Assembly: GCA_949825065.1 (NCBI GenBank)
Contig: OX463854.1
Coordinates: 14,483,112 to 14,547,111, forward strand
DNA length: 64,000 nt
Reading direction: 5' to 3'
Source of the DNA: Odontocerum albicorne
Taxonomy: Eukaryota; Arthropoda; Insecta; Trichoptera; Odontoceridae
Shown: piece after piece, positions 35,551 through 46,039 of the stretch
Position numbering within the stretch: position 1 is the first letter of the stretch
How the letters are laid out: each line of letters starts with the position of its first letter
The notes under the pieces: generated by a model
Told to the model about the DNA's origin: nothing
What the model saw: only the letters and a program-made list of their open reading frames with translations
Database searches by the model: none
Position numbers and translations under genes: made by a program

Positions 35551-36289
35551 GTGTTCATAGTTCCTCTAATTAAATTCAATATAGTTACCTCCTTGGGTAA
35601 ACTGAGAGAAAAAGTATTTAGAAATAAAATTTTATTCAAACATATACGAGTATGCCAGAACATTTGCTGGGGCGTTTAGACCAATATCAGATTTACCCAT
35701 TTTAAAATACTCGTAGCTGATAAATATCCTAACATACAAGTACTTCTTATTAATAACTACACTTTTCTGTGTTTCTATACACACCTACTATATATCCTAG
35801 ATGCCAGTTTTCCCGTTGCATACTTTCATATTTTCTTAAAGCTTCTGGTATTTTTCGGAATTAAGCTTACTGATTTGTGATTGATGTTAATTTGTGGTCA
35901 ATGAAGCAATTCGCTTCGAGGCTAAGAAGAGGTCGACAAATTTATCTACGAGTATCTAAGAATACTAATTTTGAAAGTGGAAGGTTATGAATCAGAGGTT
36001 TGGAGATGAATTGATATTGCAAAATCTGTAAAAACTAAATTTATAAAGATTTGAAAAATCAACCTTTACTTATCAACACCAACATTTGTCTAGCGAAAAC
36101 TGAGGTTTTCTCCGTAGAACTTTTGATTTGGAAACATGTGGATTGAAAAAAAGATGGATGTTTCAAAGATAATTATAAGCGCCAAGTAATTTGCTTCTTA
36201 TGAACTACAAGACACAATAATGTGTCGTTCCTCCAGGATAGGTCAAAGATAGGATGTCAACGTTGTGCAGGATGATAATATTGTCATAT
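35551..36289 (+). other. Unassigned; probably the eroded body of the LINE ending at 36455
   Basis: A plus-strand phrase GYESEVWR (near 35985) resembles the YGCESW block found upstream of LINE C-termini, but frames are broken throughout. Confidence 0.3.
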
Positions 36290-36455
36290 TTCTGACATGT
36301 CGCTAAAAAACAGTTTGGTGAAGCTGGTAGTAACTGGAAGTATAAGGGGTGAGGGAGACAAGAGGACGGTGTCTAGCAAGGTTGCTTAGGACCGGAAAGA
36401 GTGGAGATCAATCATCTGCTCAGCTCCAGATCATCAGGAAACCACGACGCTCAGT
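36290..36455 (+). pseudogene. LINE C-terminal remnant
   Basis: The plus strand reads DRKEWRSIICSAPDHQETTT and ends LSH before a TAG stop. DR-W-R is a common end of LINE ORF2 proteins. An in-frame TAG lies just before DRKEW. It is a different lineage from LINE-A, B and C as far as I can tell. Confidence 0.45.
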
Positions 36456-36514
36456 CATTAGTGATACTACTAAGAAGATAAAAGTCGAAGTGTTCTAATA
36501 TTAATTCTTTCTTT

Positions 36515-36755
36515 TTTTTATTTTTTTTATTAAACAAGTAAATTATTATACAAACATTTGTCAAGGCTATACCTATATACAAATTTATTACTTTCCTAAT
36601 CTTAATTATGTTATAATTTATGAACTTATTTAATCGTATTTCCTACATATCCTTTTATTTTATTTATTCAATCTTAATATATGAGATCTTAGAAATAATT
36701 AACACCTACATACTACTTATAGCTAGATAACAATTCTTACACTAATTATTTAGCA
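36515..36755 (-). repeat. Dispersed repeat R2, copy 1
   Basis: This is close to 54058-54285 in the same orientation, sharing ACAAACATTTGTCAAGGCTA and AATATATGAGATCTTAGAAA. Both begin with a T run, so read on the minus strand the element ends in poly-A. Both stop at the same point (CAATTCTTACACTA), which argues for a short full-length element, not random 5' truncation. Confidence 0.75.
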
Positions 36756-37612
36756 AAAACAAGTCCACTCGTTCAGGCTACTTGTATTCCATCACATTCA
36801 CTCAGACCTTGGTCGTCCCAGCTAATACTGAAGGTGGACTAGTCAGGCAACAGATAATGCTTCGTTGCTGTCTGTTTATGGCGTCGCGATATTTAAAAAA
36901 AAAATTCATTTTTGCTTAATGCGCATATCTATATAATCAATGCCCACATAAAATAACACTGAACTGAGTAACATTTTTGCTTAATGCGCATATCTATATA
37001 ATCAATGCCCACATAAAATAACACTGAACTGACTAACAATTTTCTCGGTGGACCTTTTACACTTGGCTTTGTTAAATTTTCAATTTCGCTCTTTCGTTTG
37101 CCTTTCATCTTTTGTACTTCAAATTCTTTCATTATAAAATCCCAATCATGAATCATATACAAATGCTCTTTTCTATTTATTTTCAAACGATTGAACAGAA
37201 ACAAGTAACGAAATTTCTATTGAAAATATTCATTACAAAGTAAACCTCAAAGGGTTTTTGATCGACAACAAAAAATAACAGAACTCAAAGGAAAGAAAAA
37301 ATCATTAATTTCATGTTTTCAGGAGAACCAAAAGTGGGAAAGATAATACTTATGATTGTTTTTCATTGACCCTTACAACATCGATCCAATTTGAATTTAT
37401 ATTATGAATTAAAAACAATCATTCAGGTAATCAAAAAAAAACTTTATACGATATTTTTACTGTTAATAAAATGTCGAACCAATTGCAAACTAGGTGTGTA
37501 TATAGTACATACGTGTAGAGCGGTAAAAACATTTGAAAAAATCCCCGAGGTATGGAGAACTTGAATAGGACAAAACGTGTTGGAGCACTATGTTAACAAT
37601 ATTGGTTTAACT
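36756..37612. other. Unassigned; 65-bp duplication at 36910-37040
   Basis: TTTTGCTTAATGCGCATATC and the next 45 bases occur twice in tandem with almost no change. The minus-strand frame of 91 residues over it repeats its end for that reason. Nothing else is recognised. Confidence 0.5.
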
Positions 37613-37806
37613 TGTTTATTTATTTATTTAACACTTTTATTGCAATACAATCTGGCGGGATTATTGCCAGGCGGCAATCTCTTCCAACCAACCAGGCAAA
37701 AGTAAATGAAGCAAGTTACATGGTCGCATAAATCATTCAAATGACTATCCATCCCCACGAAATCCATAAACACATACGTGAGCACATGCCCACGAACCCC
37801 ACAAAG
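37613..37806 (-). repeat. LINE-A 3' UTR copy
   Basis: The minus strand matches the LINE-A end at 4078-4270. It carries GGTTGGTTGGAAGAGATTGC, then GGCAATAATCCCGCCAG, then TTGCAATAAAAGTGTTAAAT. It is truncated before the coding end. This copy best shows the similarity to the SINE-A tail. Confidence 0.75.
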
Positions 37807-37855
37807 ACTTGTGACATCTCGTCACAAATATTACGGGCTTAACTACTTACAGACC

Positions 37856-38250
37856 AAAATTGTATCACATGACATACATGTGTATCAAATTGTATCACAT
37901 GACATACGTGTGTATCAAATTGTATCACATGACATACGTGTATATCAAATTGTATCACATGACATACGTGTATATCAAATTGTATCACATGACATACGTG
38001 TATATCAAATTGTATCACATGACATACGTGTATATCAAATTGTATCACATGACATACGTGTATATCAAATTGTATCACATGACATGCGTGTATATCAAAT
38101 TGTATCACACGACATACGTGTATATCAAATTGTATCACATGACATACGTGTATATCAAAGTGTATCACATGACATACGTGTATATCAAATTGTATCACAT
38201 GACAAACGTGTATATCAAATTGTATCACATGACATACGTGTATATCAAAT
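37856..38250. repeat. 30-bp tandem array, 13 copies
   Basis: The unit is AAATTGTATCACATGACATA followed by CGTGTATATC. Copies differ by single bases (CGTGTGTATC in the first two, AAACG once, GCGTG once). The period is a multiple of three, so frames stay open on both strands (10-residue repeats); these are not genes. It starts about 50 bp from the 5' cut of a LINE-A 3' UTR. Confidence 0.92.
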
Positions 38251-39409
38251 CACTACAATTTATGACACTCTTTCGATCTTGAACTCATATAGCGTTTCAT
38301 TTGTGCATTTTTGTAAGTATCAATACCAATGCATGGAATATCAATATTAAATCTTCTACTTTTAAATATAATATGAAATATAATACAATCACCAGTAATT
38401 CTGTATTGTACACATAATGTGTTAGTTATACCTTTACAAAACTAAAGTAAATTAATAGGCCAAATTGCACCATGCGTTTAAAATTAAAGTTGATTAAAAA
38501 ATAATATCTTTTAAAAAATAAAGTTACACCGAGCACACTGAAAGATGATAAATTTCAAATCCGGATGCACAAGAGAAAATAATTAATTAATAAACGCTAC
38601 TTGCTAGACATATAATATACCATTCTTAAAAATACCGTTTCTTACATCTGGTTAAAAAGGATTCTGGAAGGATACATGTATCATGAATATAAAGCTACAA
38701 CTGTACGAGTATATATGATACGTGTAGATACCGCCGTGAGATAGAATATCTTTGGATATGTTCGCTTATAATATCTGGGTCTAAATTCAGCAACGTATCG
38801 AGATTGGAGGGGAAGGCCTATAAACAACTAAAATGAAGATAACTACTCACATACTTCCTCAAGTATACATAGATTAACACGTCACACACACACACAGGTG
38901 ACACAACAGAGGAAAAGCTGATCCCTGAAACCACTAACAAAAAAGACTTAACACGTGGGTCAAACTTAATTCTTACTTTCAACATAAATAATCAAGTACT
39001 TTTGCAAATACCTATCCATAGCTTCGAGATAAGAAATAGAAAATAACGCGACGTAATTTAGTGTAATTATTGGAATAATAAAGTTATATTTTGATATCTA
39101 ACAATCCAACTTTTTAGATAAGCTGATCGTGATAACCAATATGAAACAGAAAAAAAAATAACAAGATGTTTGTCTTAACGAAAATAAGCTAAGAAAGAGG
39201 CAGCAGAACTGTTTTGTCTTGTCTAGCGTGAAAATCTTTGATGCGATTGACATTAGATCTTTAAGCTTTTTAAGTCATAAAAAATTAAAGAGATCTGCAT
39301 TCAATTACATAGTAAAGTCCGAAACATTTCGGTCCAAGGAAATAAGAATAGTGACAGAATGAAACATATATTTATACTTTTCAATATTGTCACATTATAT
39401 ACATTATTT
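38251..39409. other. Unassigned AT-rich DNA
   Basis: A short CACACA run lies at 38886-38896. No gene is seen. Confidence 0.45.
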
Positions 39410-39840
39410 AGAATGATTAATTAATTTTTCAATAGCACTAAAAATATTTCGAAGTTTTGTTTTTAAAATAATGTAACACTGGGGAAATAATTTCTTTATC
39501 ACATTTAAATGTTTTTCCCTACTAATCAGATTTCAATTTTCCAATTAAAAAAGAATCATTACAAGCCAAGTCCGGGCTACGGTATACCCTGGATGATTCA
39601 ATTCTTCAAAACCGGTGTTAAATGACAGCCTTTGCAGCGAAATGAGTGTACATTGGTGCATTGTCGTGCAATATATCACGCCTCGTGGCAGTTTTCTTGG
39701 GCTTGTTCTTTTTATAACAAACTTTATTTATACAATACATTAATGACGCATAATTGTACAATAACATCGCCTGATCATGTGATGAGCGTGGTATATGTCC
39801 ATACACAGTCTAAATTGCTCAAACGGAAATTTTGGACCTG
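39410..39840 (-). pseudogene. Old mariner-family transposase remnant
   Basis: The minus strand reads RRDILHDNAPMYTHFAAKAV (HDNA near 39655-39669). After frame changes it reads PDLACNDSFLIGKLKSD, then GKTFKCDKEIISPVLHYFKN. This matches the mariner order HDNA, SPDLAPxDFFLF-xKLK, GxxFxxxxEI. The second and third catalytic Asp positions are recognisable, but at least three stops or shifts destroy the frame. I could not find terminal repeats. Confidence 0.6.
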
Positions 39841-41009
39841 AGTGCTTAATTCGTGTGTGTTGGAATGTTCAGTATTCCTTTATACCGTAAAATCGACAAC
39901 TTCCTTTCGGTAAAACTTCTAAAACTCCCATTTGAAATTCTATTTTGCCCCGCGAATTTTAACCGCGAAACATGAAATATTTCAGTTATGCTCCTAACTG
40001 GATATAATAAATCGTGGCCAAGACGAGATTATCTTTTGTGGTTGTAGACAAAAGATAAAACAAACAAACAAGCCTTTTTTATCATGAAATTAAGCCGTGT
40101 GAAGGCTTATTCGCTTATCCGGTGGGAATATTGCAAAAACATTTTATTGTTTAAAGTATATTTAAAACAATCGTTCCACAAATTGCATATATTTTTTTTT
40201 ACAATAAAGGTGTTATTCTAAGTCTTCAATATATGGTAAAGTTACGTTACAACCAATTCATGGCTAATATACATACAAATTAAAGGTATACCAGTGAATT
40301 TGTTTGTTAGCGATCAAAGAAAATAACTTTTATTTTAGGTCTTTCAATATTTAAACCTCTAAAGAGTCCATGGAGAACAAAACTTAGACCTCTTTATAGT
40401 AATTCCTCAATCCTTTGCTTGAATCATCTAAACTAAAATATAATTTTTCCAGGAAGTTTAATTAGATAAAATTCTTGGTTTAAATAATATATGTCGCTTG
40501 TTAGGTATGTATAGTATGACAAAATTAACATAATTTTTTTTTGTGTAAAACATCGTGAAAATCTATAGATCATCCAAGTAAAAAAATAATCACAACTCGT
40601 GTTTAATTGATCCAATTTTGGTCGTGGGTATCCAGTAAATAGCAATCAAATTAATATAGTATTTTATAATATTTTCTTTCAATATTCGGAACATTGCGGA
40701 GCGTTACAACTAATGTTTTATTCAAACCACTATCCAATGTTTTACCAAAACCCAATCTAATCAATCTCAATAATGTCGACTTTTTGACTAATGAAACCAC
40801 TGGAATTTAGATATCGAGACCATTTCGCCTATGTAGACATCTTATAATATTATGGATATAAAGTTAAACCTCTGCCCAAGAATTTTAGTCTTAGAAAATC
40901 TGGCATAATTAAAATTGTTTTTATGTGACGTACGATCTACTACTTTCCAGTTAGGTACTCAAATAAGCTTGAACACTTATTTTATTTTAAAAAGAAAAAT
41001 ATAAGTAGA
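39841..41009. other. Unassigned; perfect hairpin at 40029-40058
   Basis: TTATCTTTTGT pairs exactly with ACAAAAGATAA across an 8-base loop (GGTTGTAG). It lacks the CTRR end of a Helitron and has no T run as a terminator. The rest is AT-rich. Confidence 0.4.
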
Positions 41010-41200
41010 AAGCGGGGTAGATAAAACCAAGAAGAGTATGGTTGGGTCAAGAGATTGACATTTGGAAAGAAGGAAAAGTGGAAAGTAAAAGAAATTGTAG
41101 GAGTTATATGAGAAGGTGTATGAATGTAGAAGAGGTGAAAGATGTATTTCGAGATACCAAAGTCTAGCGCCCTGTGTTATCTGCCTACATTTACAAGGAA
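41010..41200 (+). pseudogene. LINE-C remnant (ORF2 C-terminus)
   Basis: A plus-strand reading gives MRRCMNVEEVKDVFRDTKV, then SAYI-like residues. This is the RRCMxVxEAKDVCxD...SAYP end of LINE-C proteins. The adjacent GGTATGTATAAA matches the tails of other copies. Confidence 0.55.
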
Positions 41201-41342
41201 ATGGTGTGATGGTATGTATAAAATTATGATAGGCAATCCGTCGCGATCAAACATGATTGCCAGCCATTCTGCGAATGGAAGTGCGTGTATTCGTTTAGCT
41301 TACTATAGTTTAGCAGGCACGCAGTCCGGACATATCTAACTC

Positions 41343-41411
41343 AAAGTTCCAATATCAAGGAGAACAAAGTTCCAATATCAAGGAGATCAAAGTTCCAATA
41401 TCAAGGAAATC
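41343..41411. repeat. 23-bp tandem repeat, 3 copies
   Basis: AAAGTTCCAATATCAAGGAG with ATC or AAC repeats three times, and a partial fourth copy follows. Confidence 0.85.
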
Positions 41412-41652
41412 AAAGTTTGAGGATGATTGGCAGAACCAATCAGCATCAGCCCTTCGTTAAACAGATTTTTTTTACAAAGCGCTATTTTTGCATTGCTTTA
41501 CAGCACTATGAGAATTTATGATAAGTAGTAAGTATATAAGCAACATAAACATGTAACTTAAGATGTTAAATGGCGTAAGAGTAAAACGAGTTTTAGATCG
41601 CAATGCGGAAAGAGGGTGATTTATTTGGTAGACGTAGATATTTATATCATTC

Positions 41653-41934
41653 TTGAATGTGTGCGGCAATGCGCTCGCAATATGCCGCCGTCTCGTTTCT
41701 GCATCCGCTAAACGATTAATTGTTGTATGTAGGTATTATTCAAATACGGAACTGGCGCGACAGATGTGGTGCCTTCTCGCTCTGGCATGGAATGCGCCCG
41801 GCAATGAGTTGAATGACCGGCGTGTGGACTTTGTACTTGTTTGTTTTGAATTGTCAAGGAATGCAAAGGTCGGATCGTCGGTCATTGACCGAGTGTGCGA
41901 CCGCCACAGTAGTATTGAAATCAGGATATTTTAA
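41653..41934 (+). other. GC-richer open frame of 93 residues, unrecognised
   Basis: This stretch is much richer in G and C than its surroundings. It stays open from MNVCGNALAICRR to SSIEIRIF, with a Cys- and Arg-rich composition. I recognise no family or motif. It could be a fragment of a transposon gene, since repeat E follows about 100 bp downstream in the same orientation, or an isolated exon. I do not call it a gene. Confidence 0.25.
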
Positions 41935-42034
41935 ATACTAATTTAAAATAAAATAAAGAACAAGATTTTTTATTGGATTTTTTTTTTAATTGTGTCTTGT
42001 ATTGTGCGTTCTTACTCTTGAGAGATTTTTCGTT

Positions 42035-42275
42035 TATTTCCTTTTAATGTTTTATTATAGAAAATCAATTAATTTGGTTATTTATGTTACTTTCCGTCTT
42101 ATATTGGCATTTTCATATATCATATTTTGAAAGACATATTTATCCTGAACGATTATTTGGTTTTTAATGATTTGGGTACGTTGCTTTTTGTTTTATAATT
42201 GTTGTTTCTGTTCTATGTAAAATATACTTAAGTGTCGTTTATTTTGTCAGTAAATAAATAAATACGTATCTTTAT
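42035..42275 (+). repeat. Dispersed repeat E, copy 2
   Basis: This is the partner of 12440-12680, with CATATTTTGAAAGACATATT, then TTTTGTTTTATAATTG, then TATTTTGTCAGTAAATAAAT. Divergence is substantial. Confidence 0.45.
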
Positions 42276-42717
42276 ACATTTACTAGTCTGTGCCAAAGTG
42301 ACATATAAAATAGAAAAAAAACTGAAATGTAAACGACTCACGATTCTATTTAAATTGTTGATAAATTGAGGAGTACATCAGTGAATTGATGAATTGTTGA
42401 ACCATTAGGAACTAATGATAAATCACTGAACGTCCTCGTAAATGAGAGTCGGAGCAATTATTAACATTCAGCCCTGATTTTGGTGATTGAATCGAAATAA
42501 ATCAGATCTCTAAGTCGCGTGATTTAAATTTAATTGCGCATTTCAACCGAATAGCAAAATTGATTCCAAGCGTTCGACTCCTCGAATGGAAGGGAGAGAA
42601 TTTTTGGACGAAAAAGGCTACGTTTATTGCGGAATATTGGTTTTGTAAAAGGATTCGATTTAAAAATTATATTGAAAAAATATTACACTTTTACTGTCGT
42701 ATTAGTAAATGTTTTTT
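42276..42717. other. Unassigned
   Basis: I see nothing recognisable here. Confidence 0.4.
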
Positions 42718-42925
42718 CAATGTGTCCACTTCGGAGATTCGGGGTCGATTCCCGGCAAAAAAATGGTCTTATATTTAGACTTAAAAGATTCATTCGGTAA
42801 CAATACTTGTACGCTTCGAGTTCGTGTGTGAGTGTTATTAGCTCTCCACGTGTGGTAGCGTTGCCAAAACTTGGAGTGATTAACCATGAATTCTGTGCCT
42901 TCTCCAGTAGTTCATATCGTATTAC
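42718..42925 (+). repeat. SINE-B copy, lacking part of the head
   Basis: The B box (GGGGTCGATTCCCGGC) is well preserved. The body GTAACAATACTTGTACGCTT, GTGGTAGCGTTGCC and GTGCCTTCTCC matches 18664-18940 and 29257-29550. It is immediately followed by a SINE-A tail on the other strand. Confidence 0.55.
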
Positions 42926-42934
42926 GATTTCGTT

Positions 42935-43030
42935 GTATTCAGTACAACCTGCCAGATTTATTGTCTTGAGGCAATTACTTTCAACCAATCAAAAAATGTT
43001 TTCACATTTCCAGAAGTTAAAGCTAGTCTG
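42935..43030 (-). repeat. SINE-A tail fragment
   Basis: The minus strand reads TTGATTGGTTGAAAGTAATT, then CAATAAATCTGGCAGGTTGT and ACTGAATAC. Only the 3' half of the SINE is present. Confidence 0.55.
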
Positions 43031-44094
43031 GAACCCTTTTTAAAAAATGTATAGTATTTTGAATCGTACCCCTCTCCCACCCAAGTTGTAAAACAGGTGT
43101 CAAACGAATCTTACCACAAAGTTACAGTAAAAAAGGTTCTTAACCAATACCCCGAAGTAATATATTGAAAGGGAAAACGAAGAAAAAGATCAAGAAGTTT
43201 ATAAGAAAACTCCAGGATCTCGTGCACGGAAAAATTATAAGAATTTTGTTATGATGATATGTAATCAAAATGCTCAAAATTTGGGGATAGGCAGAAAGTA
43301 AGTAGTATTTTCAATGTTATATTTTTAAGATAAGTAAATTTTAACAAAAACCTTAAGTATAAATTTTCAAAAAATATTTATTCATCTGAAATTTCTAAAC
43401 CTGAGAACGTATTTCCTCCGAAACAAGTCATGGGAAATGTATAATTTAATATTAATAAATATATTATTTTGATTTTGAATCAAATAAAATCATCAAAACA
43501 AAACTTCACTTAAAATACAAATATTTCATTCAAATAGCAATTAAAGGAATGACCATAAAGGTTAACAATATATTGCAATTCAAGTTTTACATTTTCAACA
43601 AAGGGAATTATTTAACACTTTAAGCTCCGAGATGCAAATATTATTTTTTTTACTATCCACAATATAAAATTTACAATTCTAATAGATTAATGAATAGAAA
43701 AACTATGGAGCATATGAAAATGCATAAAGCCTCTATCTTGCGTATATAGAGAACGATTTCACTATGTACGAGACGGAGTGATCTCATTCCTTTATCACTA
43801 AATTCAGATGTTGTCATAAATACATAAACATTCAGCTGAAGTATTTACATTATATAATATAGTATATTCACATCCTTACACATACTCAAGCTATCACACA
43901 TAAGTTCAACAGTATTTACCAATTTGTAGGCACTTATATTATATTATACGGTAAAATTTAAACTGTATCTGAAATGTAATTTTATACTACCATTATCATT
44001 GAAGATGTTTCTTGCAAAAAAATATGTCTGCAGAATTACGAATTCCGGGTAGCTTACTAATTTATTAAAAAAAAATAGACATTTTCTATCAAAA
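43031..44094. other. Unassigned AT-rich DNA
   Basis: I see nothing recognisable here. Confidence 0.45.
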
Positions 44095-44325
44095 TATATA
44101 ATGTAATTTGTTTCGTCAAATACTGTTTATTCCACTAAATATAACGGTATAAGCATTTGTGCTCCCCTGATGATAAGGTGAAAAACTTTAAACCTGTAGG
44201 GTTATACCGTTATATTAAGCGGCATAAACAATATTTTATTAAACAAGTCACAATATCTTTAAACATCCGCAGTGTTAACGCCTTAACTATATATAATATA
44301 AAAATACAGTGTAATTTAAGAAATG
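44095..44325 (+). repeat. Penelope-like element terminal fragment
   Basis: This matches the reverse complement of the terminal region at 11097-11500. It has CCCCTGATGATAAGGTGAAA, a GTAGGGTTATACCGTTATA segment, then CTTTAAACATCCGCAGTGTT and GCCTTAACTATATATAATAT. No coding sequence is attached. Confidence 0.6.
44165..44213 (+). ncRNA. Hammerhead-ribozyme-like motif, copy 3
   Basis: CTGATGA (44167-44173) is followed by a weak AAGG/CUUU stem, TAAA in place of GAAA, and a weakened stem III region before CCGTT. The G12 equivalent is changed to T, so this copy is probably inactive. Confidence 0.25.
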
Positions 44326-44899
44326 TTGTGTTCTCAACATTCTCTATACAACTTTAAAATTTTCACCAAGTCGTTCTTTTTTTTAAATTTCTTCTGCTTT
44401 CCTCTTTCACACCTTCAACTCACATTTTCACTGTATATTTTTTCTTTCACGTGCCCAAACAATCTCTAAGTACTTTTCTTCGACTTATTCAGCTTATAGA
44501 AAAGAATTATAAACTAATTTTAACCTAATGAACTAACATTTACATTTTTAACTTAACTCTATACTTAATATAAAGACTGTAATACTTTTTGGCATATCAT
44601 TAAATTATTTTGAAACATTTTTAGTATAATTTATTTTAACTTTTTGTAACTTGTTGTCACGACTTTTCGTAGGGTAATTATGGAACTCCATATTATACGT
44701 TATATCTTTTCGAGTATACTTTTTGTAAAAGTTAAAAAAGATTATACATAAAGATTTTTTTCGTACACATATGATTTTTGCATATCATAGCTTGAATTCT
44801 AACGTATACATTTAATTTTAAAATTCCTAATCCCCAAATTATGTCCAATTTTAGAAAAAAAAGCACTAGAATAATAATTTTGAAATTAACTATTTAGAT
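44326..44899. other. Unassigned AT-rich DNA
   Basis: No family is recognised. It ends in the 8-bp target duplication (ATTTAGAT, 44892-44899) of the hAT element. Confidence 0.45.
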
Positions 44900-45612
44900 C
44901 AGTGTCTGCCAAACTGTGTGCCGCAAGAAGTATCAGGGTGTGGCGCAAAGGAAGAAGCCTCAAAACTATTCATTTTATATAATAATTATTCATTTAAATT
45001 TTTCTTTAAAGAACTCCTTTCTGTACATTTTCCAAGTATTTTCCATCACTTGATTATCAAATGTACCAGTGGGTCATCAATCCATTCGCAAGATTCGACG
45101 GTACAAACCTGACACTAACAGAGGAGGAAATTTTAATAGATCTAAAAAACGACCCTGTGCACAAAGCCTCATTTTCTGAGCAAGAGTTGTCAGCATTTTG
45201 GATATCGCTTTGCAGTCAATATCTTCGATTGGACACAACAGCAATTAAATCTCTGTTGCCGTTTGGATCGTCGTATCTTTGCGAATTTGGGTTTTCAGTG
45301 CTCGTGGAAATGAAATAAAAAAATGAGAGCGGTTACAGATGGTAGATGAGGAGTTACGTGTTTTTTTATCTAATTTAGAGCCACGTTTTGACAGAATTCT
45401 TTCTAAAAATCAATTACATCCTTCTCACTAATAAACTTATTACCACATATGTTCATGTATATTGATAAAATATTTAAAAATTTGGTTCCGTACACTATGC
45501 TTTCCTTTATTCATATTAATAAGGTACATTTCCTTTTTTAAGGCATTTTTATTTGGTGTGCCGCGGAACAAATCCCAGTGTGCCGTGAAGTAAAAAAGTT
45601 TGACAGACACTG
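44900..45612 (+). mobile_element. Compact hAT transposon with intact ends
   Basis: The terminal inverted repeats are CAGTGTCTGCCAAACT at 44900 and its near complement AGTTTGACAGACACTG, ending at 45612. The flanks carry the same 8 bases on both sides (ATTTAGAT at 44892-44899 and 45613-45620), the duplication length of hAT elements. Near the ends the motif GTGTGCCGC recurs (44925, 45558), with GTGTGCCGTG at 45579, a pattern of subterminal repeats. The element is only 713 bp and keeps just the C-terminal end of its transposase, so it is an internally deleted, non-autonomous copy. Confidence 0.85.
45007..45318 (+). pseudogene. hAT transposase C-terminal fragment (dimerisation domain)
   Basis: From the ATG at 45061, 85 residues include QWVINPFARF, then EEILIDLKNDPVHKASF, then LSAFWISLCSQYLRLDTTAI and KSLLPFGSSYLCEFGFSVL. 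The order INPF, LxDLxND, FW-xL-xxYP, LLPFxTTYLCExGFS is the hATC dimerisation region, as in the ZBED5 and SCAN-type host proteins derived from hAT elements. The same phase reads KYFPSLDYQ upstream of the Met, so the fragment began earlier. The catalytic DDE part and BED finger are absent, and a TAA follows EMK. Confidence 0.8.
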
Positions 45613-45620
45613 ATTTAGAT

Positions 45621-46039
45621 ACTCAACAATCATCCACACTGGTAATAGAAACAACACCATGATTTAATGAAAAGCATCTTGCATTCGATTCTGTGCTGGT
45701 CCTGAATTTAATGTACTTAACATTTCTCTATCTGAATTAGTTATTCTACTAGTATTTAGCTTCTTAATCATTAACTCTTAGAGTTCCATAGGAGTGACGT
45801 TATAAGGAAGAGCGTTGTTTATCATTGGAGTTTTTTTTCTTATCCAAAGCAATCATCATTTCTTTTTATGATGTAGAAAACGCTCAACTAGCTTAATCTC
45901 TCATAGCTTCACACCAAAATATTGTGTCACTAAGATAGTGTGACGCAGACGGAGGATTGTTTGTCACAGAAGTAAATACATACTTAATGAAGCTATAAAA
46001 CAAAAAATTATATATACTCGAACCAAACAGCCTCACAAG
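45621..46039. other. Unassigned
   Basis: A 106-residue minus-strand frame at 45893-46213 has no recognisable motif and is probably chance. Confidence 0.35.

Noticed and set aside
37778..38350. A 190-residue repetitive protein
   Set aside because: The 30-bp period keeps frames open on both strands. The first 80 bases are LINE-A 3' UTR, and no independent coding signal exists.
40029..40058. Helitron 3' end or transcription terminator
   Set aside because: The 11-bp hairpin is perfect, but no CTRR end or T run follows.
42683..42988. 101-residue minus-strand frame
   Set aside because: It runs antisense through SINE-B and into a SINE-A tail, so it is explained by repeats.
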